Part shown: positions 11,547 through 24,747 of the stretch, one piece after another
How positions within the stretch are numbered: position 1 is the first letter of the stretch
Layout: every line of letters starts with the position of its first letter
NCBI GenBank assembly: GCA_024138015.1
Contig: JAMXBB010000004.1
Coordinates: 104,986,718-105,050,717, forward strand
DNA: 64,000 nucleotides
Reading direction: 5' to 3'
Source: Lumnitzera littorea
Taxonomy: Eukaryota; Streptophyta; Magnoliopsida; Myrtales; Combretaceae
Made by a program: the position numbers and the translations under genes
Notes under the pieces: generated by a model
Told to the model about the DNA's origin: nothing
The model's input: only the letters and a program-made list of their open reading frames with translations
The model's database searches: none

Positions 11547-12322
11547 GCACAATCCTATTTGAAATATACATCGATTTCCATACGGCATTATCATCTTATC
11601 TCGACCAAAATTTATAGATACCCTAGAATAGAAGAATCTCCAGTCTCCTCAGGCTAATGATTGAAACACAAAGAACATTCTTATTACAGTCTCAATCTTG
11701 ATACAAGGTTTCCACAAATCAAGATCTTATTGGGTGGTTGTTTGGAATATATAAAATTGCAAGAAAGTTTTAAGAAATTATCTCATATTGTTCATATTAG
11801 AAATCACCTTGGAAGGGGGAAAGAAAAAAAAGAGAGAGAACACAATATTAATTCAAAAGGTATTTTTTACGATGATATTATATTACTGTAAATTTATGGT
11901 AAATTGTACTTAATTTCAATAAATTATACTATGAATGATAAAATAAAAGCTGTCAACAATTTTTTTATTGGATTTCTATAAATCATATCCATCAACAGTA
12001 AAAATAAAATTGTTAAAGGTTTTTATTTTATCATTTATAATATGATTTACTACGATATTATAATAATACAACGTTACCAGAGAGTTGATACCTAATAAAA
12101 TGTTGGTTACATACTCAAGTGGTTAATTCTTTCCTATGTACATAATTATACCCGTTAGAGATGTTTGTTCCCTAGCGCATCACACGCTTCAATTTCCGAA
12201 AACAAAACTGGTCTGGGTAGGAGAATTTTTTTCCCCTTTGTACCATGCGAACGAGGCTGGTGAAAATAAAACGTCTGCGAGTGATTTATACGCGTGAAAG
12301 AAACGAGTTTTTGACTAAAATA
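11547..12322 (+). repeat. Dispersed duplicated segment, copy B
   Basis: Aligns along its length with 3111-3895 in the same orientation. Starts CACAATCCTATTTGAAATAT and ends near GAAACGAGTTTTTGACTAA, after which the two loci diverge. It keeps about 25 bases near 12115 that copy A lacks. Confidence 0.85.
11859..12086. mobile_element. MITE, copy inside duplicated segment B
   Basis: Corresponds to the MITE at 3417-3668: inverted arms around AATGATAAAATAAAAGCTGT and its complement near 12020-12045 are still visible, more eroded than in copy A. Its presence in both copies means insertion came before the duplication. Confidence 0.55.
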
Positions 12323-15215
12323 ATAATGATGATGATAATAATAATGGAAATCTAAATTAATATCAAAACAAAATAATGTTTAAAATCGGCCACAAGAGAG
12401 GACAAACTCTAAATCCATGACAAGCATTTCACTAAATCCTCCCACATTACTCCTTGTGGTAAGAGAGCTAAAGAAGGATAGACAAAAGGTTAGAAGGCAA
12501 AACTCAATGAATCAATTATTTCTGTTTTTATGAAGAAAATGAATCTGAAATTAAATCAAACCAACACTATATATTTAGGGATTTTGTAGAAAATACGCTA
12601 AGCCTTAAACCTTAAACCATGCTTGAAATCACTATTACATTAGAAATCTAATAATTGATAATGTGATGGTCCATATGATTGTAGTCCTATATAGTTGTGG
12701 GAGAGGGTTGTATTGATTTATAAGGCAAAAATAATGAATAATATATTAATATTAGTAAGAAATTTTTAAGTCAAATGATTGAAAAAAACTCTTTAGTATT
12801 TATCAATGTAGCTATTAGTTACTTTTAGCGTAGGGTATTATAGATAAAATTCTAATATTTGGAAAAATTTCTTTTAATTTCTTTGTTATGAAATCACCAT
12901 CAAAGGGATATGAATCCATAAATTAGAAATCAAATCTTAGAAGGGTTAGATAAAGACAAACCTAAGGTTTAATAAATTGGAAACTATGGACTTAGATATT
13001 CATATTTAGGATGCTATGTGTGATACCCCGTTGTTATGAATTGTAAGAAGAATTTAATATTAGTGTTTGTTACTTTAATTATTTACTGTTTTTGACTCTG
13101 AAGCTTATAAATAATATCAAATTAGACTTTCTATAGATATATGAATCATTTGAGTTTAGCTCTGATTTAGAAAAAGAGGTTTGAGGAATGTAAATAAGAT
13201 TGAATGATGAAATACAATTTGCCAAGTCATATAAGCAAAAGTCTTTGGAAACATACTTTTCAAAGGTCAAAGTCACATAGGGATTTTAGGAAAGAATTAT
13301 GTCTGCACACAAGTAATTGAATTGAAATTACCAATTTAATAATCCACGCTAAACTGAGGATAGCTAATTAATCGGTAGGTCATGGAGAAATTTCATGAGG
13401 TGATAAATCTATGGTATTATTTGAAATGAACCTTAAAAAGAATTTGGTTTTCCTGCTTTTGGTTTGGCCTACAATCTATCCGGAACGACAAATGTTGATC
13501 ACGATGCCATTGAAATGGTCAATCATACCACCGTCCTGATAATTATATACCCCCAGATAATTTGCGACACAATGATTTGTACTAATGACAGAAATCCTGT
13601 CAACTTCTGTCTGAAATGTCAACTCCATTCCCGCAAGCAAACCAAAAGTCCTTTCCTTCCAAATCAAGCAACTTAAGGGATTTAGGTCAACCCGGTGAGA
13701 CGATTTGTAAATGATGAAGAGCTGGTGCCTGAAATATCTCACAATTAGTGTATGATGTATTAATATAATAATTAACATGTGTTTAGTCTAGGATATTGAA
13801 GAAACATAAGCTTGAATTATTCGCGTACTACGTCACACTGGAAACCATGTGTTGTTCATAAATGCTGCAATGTAATCCACATATTGAGTCTGACAAATGA
13901 ATAAATAGATGGAATAGCTTTCTGATCAATATAGCGGCAACCTGCGATTTGTAGCAAAAAGATGAGCTGTGGGATGACATTGACATTCAATTATAAGGGC
14001 CGTTTAAATTCCATGGATCGAAGATTCGTGGTCTAGGATTACGAAATTTTGAGAGGAATTACAAAGATTTTTAGTAATTCTGCAAAGTAGAATAACTTTA
14101 TGAACTAATGTGAAAATAAGGACTTTTGTGAGGATACATGAATTTTAAAGTACCTTTACTTAATTAAAATTATGAATATTAAGTCTGTATACGAAATGTA
14201 TAATTGTTTTATGGACAACTCCATGCATAACATTACTTTAATGTTCATAAAATGTAGTATCTCAAGAAAATTTGAGTAAAGTCATTTTTTTTTTTTTAGT
14301 GTTTTTACTGTTTTTACGAACACAAGGGAAATTATATGAACTTTATATTGTGCTAGGAATGTTTGAGTGGAACTATAATTGGTGAATTTATGAACATTGG
14401 ACGAATTTACGACATTCCCTGAAACTTTTTAGGAAAATATAAAAGCAAATTTTACAAGTTTAATGGATTTCAGGAACTCCAGAGGAGTACAAAATTTTAT
14501 GTGAAATTAAAACCTGTAAAATCAATTTATAAACATACAATCTTGTTACGGACTTATGTAAATTTAAGAAAATTAAATAAAGTTATGAACTTCTGTGTCA
14601 AAAGGCAAGCTTTATGTTAAGTTACAAACTCATGGTGTTTCACGATTCTCTAACTGTAGTTACGAAACATAAGAGACTATATATATATATAATAAAGTCA
14701 TTTTATGAAATTATGTGAAATTATAAAGTTATAGTAGGAGCTTTTATGGAAAATTAAACATAAAAATCTTAAGTAGATTTACAAACATTTAAATAATTTT
14801 ATGGCGTTTCAATTCAATTTACATATGTTGTAAGTTTTTACGAACTAAACTCGACTTACAAATTTAAAGATACTTATCCCAAATATGCAAACTTTTAAGG
14901 GGAGTAATAGTTATTGATGATAGTTACTTTTTATTTTATTGCATTTTTTAAAAATTCCCAATAAATAAATGAGAATTAGAGTAGTAAAGGTTACAATTTT
15001 TACAATAAAATTATAAGCTATATTATTCATCATAAATAATGAAGATATGCTAAAAATTTAAAAATAAAAGCAAGAAAAAAGTAAAATGAAAAAAAAACTA
15101 CATAAAAGTAAAATGAAAAAAAAAAAAAACATCCAAATACTCTAAAGATAAATAGGTGTCCAGCCATCACCAAGAGGGGTTTTGTGATCCTCCCAAAATC
15201 ATGGCTAACTACCCT
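12323..15215. other. AT-rich spacer, no gene recognised
   Basis: Only short frames. A minus-strand frame at 13778-13476 contains MELTFQTEVDRISVIS, faintly like the helix-C region of a plant receptor kinase, but it is too short and unsupported to call. From about 14030 to 14900 the sequence is monotonous with recurring TTACGAA/TTATGAA words. A (TA)n run lies at 14682. Confidence 0.5.
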
Positions 15216-15840
15216 TATGTAGGAATACAAACGAATCGAGCCAAACTTTTAAAAGCTCTAGTTTAGCTTATTTAAAAATTATAGAACTCAAGCTTGAGCT
15301 AAGTTTTTATTTTTTTTTTTTATATCAAACCTATAATTGAGGCGCGAACTTGGTTCGTTTAGATAATGAGATTTCTGTTGAACTCAAACTTAACTCGTTT
15401 ACTAATTGAACTTGAGTTAGGTTGAACTTACTCAGAAGCCTAGGTATATGAAATGAAAAAACATATAAATAAATAGATTAACTAATAATGAATAAGGATT
15501 ATATTATATATTATACATTATCCTATAACATATTATATATTTATATATATTAGCATTTGAATTTTAATAATATATAATATGTGTAATATTTATAATATAT
15601 ATATAACTTGTAAATTTATTTATGAGTCTAAACGAGTTGGCTTATAAATCTAAGTAAGTAGGCTCGCAAGTTTGAGTAAGTTGGCACTTAAACTTAAATT
15701 GAAGTTCGAGCTCGGTTTGTTTAAATAAATTAACATTATCTTAAACTCAAGCTCAACTTATTTACTAATTGAATTCAAGCGTAACCAAGTTCAAGCAACT
15801 CAAAATCAGCTTCATTTATTTACAACTTTACCCTTACGCC
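15216..15840. repeat. Degenerate repeat with GAGCT/AACTCG-type motifs
   Basis: Words such as CAAGCTTGAGCT, AACTCGTTTACTAATTGAA and AACTTATTTACTAATTGAAT recur. A block of about 70 bases near 15365-15435 is repeated imperfectly at about 15720-15800. The style matches the widely dispersed plant repeats built from degenerate CGAGCTCGAG-like motifs. Exact ends are not visible. Confidence 0.45.
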
Positions 15841-17162
15841 TTAGGAGTCAAAAGGTAAGGCAATAAAAATATTTTCCTCTTTTCCTTTCATTATTCTTTT
15901 CTTTTAGGTATTTTTCTTTTTTATACATATTTTTAATCAATAATGAACAAAAAATCTTTTTGTATAACTTCCCATGAAACTTTAAAATTTTCCTTAATCA
16001 TATCAAGAAAATCAATAATTACAGTAAATGTAACAAATATAGATATTCATTTAATGTTAGCATGGAATGAATTCATCAAGTAAATTTTGGATTTTGTAGT
16101 ATTATAAAATGCACTGAAGTTTAAAATAATTGTCCTATAATATCTATCACAAGATTAATATGTGACATGTAAAAGGAAAAATAAAATAATTTATAATTTA
16201 GAAGAAAATACCTTTTCTTAGAAAACAAATCCAAAGGTCCCTAAGTCAACCAAATCCACATAAACTTGAATCTAATATTAGAACGAAATCCAAAATAATC
16301 AAATTCAATTAATTCATCATAAATCATCATAAGCCACCATTATATCATTACTAAATTCATTGAGTCACTAATAAAACGATGATATCAATATCATACATCA
16401 AAATGACTAATAGCACTACAAGGTCCTCATTGTTTTGCTTTGATATTGGTATGCATATAGGTTCGTTTTGATAATTTTGATAATCTATTTTCAAATTTCT
16501 TGACCTTTACGATATAAAATAGATGGCTTTTGTGCATTTTATTTTATTTTATTTTTTTTTAGTGTCTTTTCAAATCGAAAGGAGATAAAAGGATGAAAGA
16601 AATCAATATATGATATGATTCACGAATATTTAAATCAAGTTATGCTGTTATCAAATTACAAATTGATATTACTCATGATTTAGGGAAACTCTCATTAGTG
16701 TTTAATTAAACAATCATCCTAATGGATTCAATAATGCGTACACCATAATCACATAATTAATAATAACTCTTGCAAATAAAATTGAATTCTTAATATTTGA
16801 TATAAGTCTCAATATTTCCAATGACATAAACTTAAGGGAAAACACTCGATTCATTAACAGAATGTTCTGATACATAAAAAGCCTATGTTAAACTTCCTTC
16901 AACATAATAGTAAACTAAACAATAAAGGAAATTTGACCACTAAAAAATGAAAACAAGAAGGAAATAATTAAATAAAAGTAATTTACTAAGACACAACTAA
17001 GGACCTCAATAATCTAAAAAATAAAGGTAAATGACATAAATACTAAAAATGACCAAATGTTGAACTACTTCATGTAATTGGTGTATGTTGACTAGTTTGG
17101 TCTTTACCTGTGGTGTTTTTCTTTAAGGTTTGTACCATTGCCACTAGTTTAAAAATGATTAG
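15841..17162. other. AT-rich spacer, nothing recognised
   Basis: No coding frame of note, no inverted-repeat element found. T-rich and A-rich runs only. Confidence 0.5.
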
Positions 17163-17683
17163 CTTAATGTTACAGTTTATACTCTAATTTTGCCACTTTT
17201 TGTAATTATACACTTGAAGTTTTAATTTGTTTAATTATACACCTAATTAATAATTTAATTGTCACCATATACACTTTAATTAAATTCAATTCATACCATT
17301 AGTTTAATTAACATGATAATCCAATGGGATAGCTACTTATGACCTTTAGGGGGGTTGGTGAACCTTGTTAGATGATCCCTTACCACCTTATGCAAAACAA
17401 TGGATAGTGATCCACTTAAAAAATATAGGTCATAAGAACCATTAATGGTCATAAGTAGCCATCCACAACCTTAAGGTGGTCACATTACCCTCTTAAGATT
17501 GTAAGCAGCCATCTTATTGGCTGATAGTGTTGACTAGATTAACAATGTGAATTAAAGTTAACCTACATATAGATGGTGATAACAAAATAATCAATTTGAT
17601 GTATAATTAGATAAGTCGAAATTCGAGATGTATAATTGTAAAAAGCCGTAAAGTTGAGGTATAAACTATGTCATTATCTCAAA
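17163..17683. mobile_element. Mutator-like MITE, 521 bp, with about 165-bp terminal inverted repeats
   Basis: The left arm (CTTAATGTTACAGTTTATAC onward) pairs with the reversed right arm (GATAATGACATAGTTTATAC onward) for about 165 bases with scattered mismatches. Inner landmarks include AATTATACAC on one side and its complement on the other. Flanks are AATGATTAG (17154-17162) and AAAGATTAG (17684-17692), a 9-bp target duplication with one change, the size made by Mutator-type transposases. The centre contains a further small inverted pair around GGTCATAAGTAGCC. No coding sequence. Confidence 0.78.
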
Positions 17684-17759
17684 AAAGATTAGTCCTTCAA
17701 TCTTAACTCTTGTGAACATTGAAATTTAGTTGCAAATTTTTCTAATAACGTGATTTTCT

Positions 17760-18460
17760 TTGGCATATAAATAAACTCCTCCAGCCCTTTTTTTTTTTTT
17801 TTTGACAAACTCAAGTTTCTCCTATTGTACCTCTATTGATATCATGGGAAGCAACACAAAATTCTACTCACTCTTTTGTATCATGTAAGTATTTTCATAC
17901 CTATCATATCCGTATCATAATGCCAAAGCCTCCCTAACATCACGTGTATGATCCATAAGAACTTTATCACCCCATTAGTATAATCGCTAATAGACAAAGG
18001 AACTAATATATGTTTATGAATAAACATGAATCCTTAATTATTAAGCTAATGCAGACTGTAGGATCTTGGATATGGTGTAACTTGTAGGTCTATCTCCTTA
18101 ATAAAATCTTGAGACACTATGTTAGCATAGTTACCCCCATCTATAACCAAATAACATGTTTTTTCCTTAACTAAATAAGGACTATGGAACCAATTTTCTC
18201 TTTAACTTGAAACTACTATCTTAATGCAAGAAGTTTTCTATGTAATCAATGTAGAACCATTAGCAACAACAATCAACTCTTCATTTTACACAACTTTTTA
18301 TGTGTGCATATTTCATAATCTTCTCAACTACCCCTTTCGAGAATTTTAGCCTCTATTTCTTTCTTTGTGAAATTGCCCTTCCTACACTCAATTTCAACCC
18401 TTACATCAACCTTTATAATTTCACTATCTCTCTTAATTTTTGTTTAATAGCAATGGTTGA
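17760..18460 (-). pseudogene. Ty3/gypsy protease-region relic
   Basis: On the minus strand, with frame changes, the translation gives CYLVIDGGNYANIVSQDFI, where Ty3 elements have an IIDGGSC-type aspartic protease active site. It continues with ILVPLSISDY and an HVMLGRLWHYD-like segment corresponding to the family's HILLGRPW block. The active-site aspartate and two glycines persist; the rest is decayed. Upstream gag and downstream RT are not recognisable. Confidence 0.6.
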
Positions 18461-18469
18461 TGGGCAAAT

Positions 18470-19097
18470 TTAGACTATGGGCTTCCAAAGCCCATTTAAT
18501 CTCTATGAACCATGGGCCAACTAATCTCTATCTATGGTTGGTCTAAGATAACCCAAATCTTAACCCTAGAGGACTATCCTTGGTTAGATCAACCTTGGCC
18601 AACCCCAAACCTCTACACAGTCGAGTTGAGACCTCGAGTCTTGTACCATAGTTAAACCCATGGCATCCATGCCACGTAGACCTGGACTTTGATATTTTGT
18701 CTAGGAAGTTTAGACCTCGAGTACTAAGGAACATCGTAACCTTATTACCTCGTGGGAACGACTAAGGTGCTATGTTACCTCCAAGAATTTGGAAACATAT
18801 CTATTTAAAAAACACATTTACCAATTTGGGCAAGATACATATCTATCCAAGATTCCCTCCATGAAGCTTATAAACAAGGCCCAAACTCTATAAGTAAGAC
18901 ATTTTACACACACATACATGCACGAACCCTTTCATTCTCTTACTTTTTTTAATCTTAAGAACTTGTTGACTTAAGCATCAAAGTGATTACGTTAGACAAC
19001 CCTCTAGTGCCTACTAACTATGTTCTCTCTTGCAGACTTAAGCCCATCTCTTAAGCCTAATGTGAAATTCTTACTAGAAAAATTTGTACGAAAACAT
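18470..19097 (+). repeat. Probable 5' LTR of Tat-type element (left end uncertain)
   Basis: The right part contains GAACTTGTTGACTTAAGCAT followed by CAAAGTGATTACGTTAGACA, closely resembling the R/U5 end of Tat LTRs, and it is followed at once by the primer-binding region. The left end could not be fixed because no second LTR copy is present. Confidence 0.55.
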
Positions 19098-19116
19098 TTA
19101 GTGTCGTCTGTGGGAA
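19098..19116 (+). other. Primer-binding region of Tat-type element
   Basis: Reads AGTGTCGTCTGTGGGAATT. Tat-lineage elements usually have TGGCGCCGTCTGTGGGAA here, so this is a recognisable copy with changes in the first bases. Confidence 0.65.
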
Positions 19117-19879
19117 TTATCCCATTCAAGATTGATAGTTTACTGCATCTTAAATCAAGATTTTGAGAGCAAAGATAGTAAGAACCATCAAATCTAGGCA
19201 ACAAGACTAGATTGATCCCACTAATTAGCTTACACCATCAAATCTAGGCAAAAAGAAGAATGCCATTGTGACAATCGAAGGAGGCAATCAAAGCAATGGA
19301 GATGATCAAGGCAATCTTGTCCAAAACCCCTAAATTGCTCACATAATCAAGTTAGTAGAGAAATGGATAGTTTAGAATAATGAACACCAAACTCTAAATG
19401 CCTACTGGGTCGAACATAATGAGTAACTCTAGGAGTAGAATGAGGCATCTAAGTTGTAACTATACCAAAGATATTGATTGTAACACCAAAGGTCCCATGT
19501 TTCCTGTGAAGACAACGAGGACTTTAGTAACTCCCACTCATGGAGCTTTATATTCGATCGACAGACTCCTTATTGGCAAAAGAAGCATACTCATTAAGAG
19601 AAGAACCTTACACAAGATGAGAACAAGCATTACCTAGTTGATGAAGACTGAGACAAAGCTCAAAAGAAATGAAGCCCAGAGAGAGAAAAATCCTTAGGTA
19701 GATTAATCAATTGAAGGGGTTGCTAAAAGGACATCGGATAAGTACAAGAGTAGAAAAATGAAGGCTATGGTTTCAAGTGCTAGCAACAAAACTCTGTTCT
19801 CCTAAGAAATTCTAGTGCAAGCACTCTCAACTAGTAAGAAGCTCCCCAATTTAAGTCATACGATGGGACTACTGATTCG

Positions 19880-20110
19880 GAAGACTACTTAATGTACTTT
19901 CGGACTTTAATGGACCTACAGGGCCTCAATGATTAGGTAAGATGCAAGGCCTTCCAAAGTACTATACATAAGGCTACGTGAACTTGGTTTAACTTCTTGT
20001 CAAATAATTCAATCTCCAAATTTGAAGAGCTCACTAAGAAGTTTGTTCTCCACTTCCAAGTAAGCAACCCCACTCCAAAAGAAAACTCATCCCTTTACTT
20101 CATTCGATAA
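19880..20110 (+). pseudogene. Ty3/gypsy gag relic
   Basis: The translation shows VRCKAFQSTIHKAT followed by TWFNFLSNNSISKFEELTKK and FVLHFQVS, the conserved core of the Tat/Athila gag (family pattern CKAFxxTLxGxAxxWYxxLPxxSISSFxELxxxFxxxF). At least two in-frame stops interrupt it, and the rest of gag up to 20900 is not readable. Confidence 0.75.
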
Positions 20111-20939
20111 TAAAGAGGAGAGTCCCTTCAATAAGTCATCGATTGATTTATCAAGACAACAGTAGAAATATCATAGTTGAATGAAGGGGTTACTATCCAT
20201 GCAGCCATCTTAGGAGTTAATCTTGATGGTGATTTCTGTAAGTCAATAACAAGGAGCAAATCGAATACCCTAACTGAGTTTTAGATGAAGACCTAAAGGT
20301 ACATTAATCAAGAAGATAACATCTATACTTGGCGTAAAGTTGACTCAGGGAATTAGACAAAGGAAAAGAAAGAGAAAGGGGAAAGGCCTTAGTAAAAGGT
20401 CGTCTAAGCACCATAATTGAACACTAAGGCTCAAAGGACCAAAAGAGATTTGACACCATACCAAAGTATGACCAAACACTCCCCTAAGTAAGCTTGTAAG
20501 GGGTATCTTTATGGAGGTTTGGAACCATAGATTGTTGCCAAAACCTGAGAGATTGAAAACTAGGCCCATACGTTATGATGATGCAAGTATTACCAGTTGC
20601 ATAAAGCTACCACACACAATATAGAAAGAATGTTATCAACTAAAGAACGCATTGGAATACGCTACTTAACACTGATACTAGTATGAGTATGTTGCTAATC
20701 AAGTAAGCAAAGTTGAGTGATCCTTGTAAAGGAGAAGAACCAAAGAGGATCACCAAGGCATCAAAGATTAGGATGACCTATGTCAAAAAAAGGCCCCCAA
20801 TGTTATCGTTAATGTAATAATGGGAAGCCTACATCTAAGGAACAAATCAAATCCCTCTAATTTAGGGTCCACCTTAAACAACAAGAAAGTTTATGAGGTG
20901 AAGGGTAAGAGGTAGAAGATCGACAACTCTATTTCCTTA

Positions 20940-21250
20940 ACAAATGATGGCTTTTAGGGGGATTGAAATGACGTCCTAGTGATTGACATCTGCATTATTG
21001 AGTTTGAATTACAAAAAATGATGGTGGAAACTAAAAGCTTGGTGGACATCACCTTCAAGCATGCATATGGCTGGATGAGAAAAAAGCTCCCATCTTAGAT
21101 ACAGTCGTACCATCATAATTTGATTGACTTCAAGAATCAATTAGTGGCCCCAAAGGCGTAATCACCCTTAACATCGAACTTGAGGAAGATGATAGTATAG
21201 CCATGTACGTAAAGGAGTTTGTGCTAGTTAATTAGAAATCACCCTTCAAC
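20940..21250 (+). pseudogene. Ty3/gypsy protease relic
   Basis: Segments NDVLVIDICIIEFELQKMMV and later LVAPKGVITLNIEL correspond to the protease region of Tat pol (family: HDDALVI..., then KPLGxIxLPI). The active-site triad that should read VDNGSS is no longer intact (LVDITF). Degenerate, with stops. Confidence 0.6.
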
Positions 21251-21594
21251 GGGATCTTAAGGTGACTTAGTATGAATACCTTTAAGATGATAGAGTGTAT
21301 GGCTACATTTAGCCGTTTTATTTCCTGGAGTACAAATTAGTGCACCGAATTCTTTAAAATCTTGAATAACCCTACATATTTGAGTGGACTTTGGTGTGCG
21401 AGAAAGCTTTCAAGTAGTTAAAGGAATTTCTTGCTTCTTCAACAGTACTTTTGAAGCCCATACTCGACAAAGACCTATTTTTGAACCTAGCTACAAGTAA
21501 CTGAATTCTTTCTTCGGTATTAGTCCATATAAAAGGGAGATAGTGCAAGCTAGTTTACTATATCAACCACATCATCTAAGAGATAGAACTCAGG
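21250..21594 (+). pseudogene. Ty3/gypsy RT C-terminus and start of RNase H
   Basis: MATFSRFISWSTNxCTEFF matches the end of Tat RT (family: AALxRFISRSxxRCLPFF). It is followed by LNLATSN and VYYINHII, matching LYLAVS and VYYVSKAL of the RNase H start. It follows the protease almost directly: the RT palm with the YxDD motif is absent, an internal deletion. Coding continues on the far side of the nested LTR at 25118. Confidence 0.7.
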
Positions 21595-24500
21595 TGTCAT
21601 GCTCCGAACAGGAAAAATCATAACAGTCTTGTCGTGTAAACTAATCTAAGATAAAAGTTGACCTTACAGCTGCTATTATAGATACAGTTCACACAAAGTG
21701 CATAATTCAACTAGCTTGAAACGTCTGTTTTGACACATGTTAATAATCAAACTTGTGGTAGAGCTTTTATAAAATACCTGTTCTATACAACTTGTTGTCT
21801 AATATCACAACAGTATTTATACAAAAGTTTTACATCCAAAGGTAAAGTTTTAATCAGAGTTTATTAAAAACTATAGATTTTGCAATCTATATACAATAAG
21901 TTAGGAAACTAGTAGACTCCTAGGGAATTCCCAATTAGTTTCCTCAATAACTCAAAGACAAAGTCAAAAGCTCAGGTTCAGTTGATTCCTCGATCATCAC
22001 TTTCCCAAACAGCAGCACACAAACTTGGGAATGGTAGTATCTGAACATCCTGACCTTACTCAATACCTACAAAAGAGTCTATAGGGATGTGAGCACAACT
22101 AACTTAATAAGTAGGACAAAGTCAGAAGAGTACTATACAAATACGAATAAGGTTAATAATTATGATGAAATGCAATGTAATCAAACAAATAAAACATCGC
22201 ATAATATTATTCGGTCCACTATGAGGTTAGAAAAATTACATTCGCTCTAACCCGAATTAAAGAGTTTCATCGCGACTCAAGTCAGACCAAACCCGAGCTT
22301 GTGTAATGGAGAACACTCTCCTCCCATGACCGCCTTCGAACCACGGTCCCCAACCTTGCCGCAACCTCATCTCCTGTCACTTAGTTCGGCTACTGGTAAG
22401 AAAAGGACCATTTTAGCTATCCTCATCGAAGGAAATCGATATTTGGCCTAACACTCTTAATCATTTCCCTTAATGGGTGTTATGCATGTCCAGTTTCATT
22501 TTAGTTGAATAAACATTAGTTTTAATTAGGGGTAGCCGACAAGTTCATACATTACAGAATCAATGCAATCATGCAGAACAGCACACTAAGGAATTAAACT
22601 TCTGTCACAACTGAGTATCATCCATATACATAGCATGCGTACAATCAACTAACTACAAACATAACTAGAAGTACTCTAGGGTCTCCAGATACTTTAAATA
22701 ATATCCAAACAAGTAGTGAAGCCATAATCCCAACTTACTTGTTTAGACATTTACTATTGCTAACACGAATCGTTAAACATCTTTGTATTTGAAAATCCTA
22801 TTTACACAAAAGACCCAAATTCAGTTTTCGTAATAATTACGAAAACATTAGAATTTAATCTATATATATATATTATTTCCATAATATATAGTCGTATTAT
22901 CACTATATATCGAATTAAGTTATTAATTGTTGATACTGTATATCATACATACTATTACGTATTATATATCGTTTTGATCGTATTGAAATGTACTTTTAAT
23001 TTATTAATTTACGTTTTAATTCTGGTAAGATTACCGAAATACGTACATTCTTAAATATGATAAAGTTATAGGTTAAATTACTTAAAGTTGTCCAATTTTA
23101 ACAAAATTAGTATCGTTAAGTTTGTATAGACCTAACGACACGTTTTACAAGTTTTATTTCTAGAGACGACTTTTAACGGGTAATTCGAATTTTCAATACA
23201 GTTATATGTAATTATATAAATATGATCGTATTATACGTAATTTACATTATTAAATTGTATTTTACCTAATTTATCCATATATCGTTATAATATAAGTATT
23301 ATCCAATTCTGATATATCTAAAGTGTATCCAGATTAGAAAATATTAATAAATATAATAAAAATATTAATTTAATCCAATCTGATCAGCAATCCTATATAT
23401 AGTTTTTATTTAACTATTTAATTCATTTTACTTTATTAATATTAAAAATACACCTCAACTTGTAAATTAAGCTATTTTACTTAGTAAATTCGTATTAAAT
23501 AGTTCGGGTTATCAAATAATTTCTTGAAAATTTCTATAGACTTCTAAAAATATGGGGAATTTAGTTATCACTTGTTTCAGGTTTCTGACCTATCGCCTAT
23601 ATATTTGTAGTGACGATTTTACCCCTAAATTATTATAAATTACTCAATTATAATTCTTTTTACACCAAATTAATTTCAGTATGACTCAATACTGTTTTTA
23701 TTTATTATAGATCAGTACATGTCCATTTCATCAATTAATTTCATAATTTCCTATTTAATTCATAATTTCAGCCTATCTTCGAGCTATTTTCAGGCCAAAA
23801 AATGCAATAAATATTAAAAATATTCAAATTATAATTCGAGCTACATAGCAATTATCTATATATCATACACATCTTACACAAAAATTTTCAGCTAAAAACA
23901 ATATCATTTAGTACATTTATTTTATAAATCTAAATTCGGATGAATAGTAGATTTCTTAAGAAAGTATATTAAATATTACAAAATTTTCAAGATGTTCAAA
24001 ATAACCTAAGTATAATTTTTTTTTATAATTTTTTGGGTGGATTTACTAATTTTTAAAAATTATTGAAAAACAGGGCAAAATTTTAATCTAATTGTTCTTG
24101 GTGGCTTCGGCGGCCGTAACGTAGTGGAGGTGTGTCAGAACACCTAGACACTGGGGGTACTTCTTGGTGGTGGAGTGGCTCAACAGCAGATCAAAGGACA
24201 TTCTAGGAACTAGCTCAATTAGGTAATTGCTCTGTTTTTCCTATATTTTTCCATTATTTTTTCTAAATTTTTCTCCTAGGTGTTTCTAATTTTTGAAGTT
24301 GGGAAATGAAGTGAAGAGGCTTATTCATTCAATTTGTAGTCGGTTGCTGCCTTCTATAAATTTTCTTATTTTTTTTTCTTTACTTTTACCTCATTAATGT
24401 AAGGAGGAGGTAGCAAATTGAGGAGAATTGGCTTTTTGACTTAGCTTAGATTTGCTTCCAGACTTGCCACGGTGATTTCCAAGAGTTTCAATCGCAATTT

Positions 24501-24716
24501 GATTCCTTTTGGATCACTTTAGCACATATTTAAGCTAAATAATATATATATATATATATATATATTATGGTCACATTAGTTATTTAATCAGTATATAAGT
24601 ATATACCCTATGTAAATATCACATGTAATATATAAGTTTACTCATATAATTAAGTTTCTAACATATCTTTTATTTTTAGGATATGTTCTCTTAATAAATT
24701 TCACGATTTTAACATA

Positions 24717-24747
<31 letters not shown>

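Noticed and set aside
13019..13040. TGTGATACCCCG, resembling the start of a Ty3 LTR
   Set aside because: No matching end, no flanking target duplication and no second copy found.
13476..13778. Minus-strand frame with a receptor-kinase-like phrase (MELTFQTEVDRISVIS)
   Set aside because: Too short, no other kinase motifs on either side, no splice structure.
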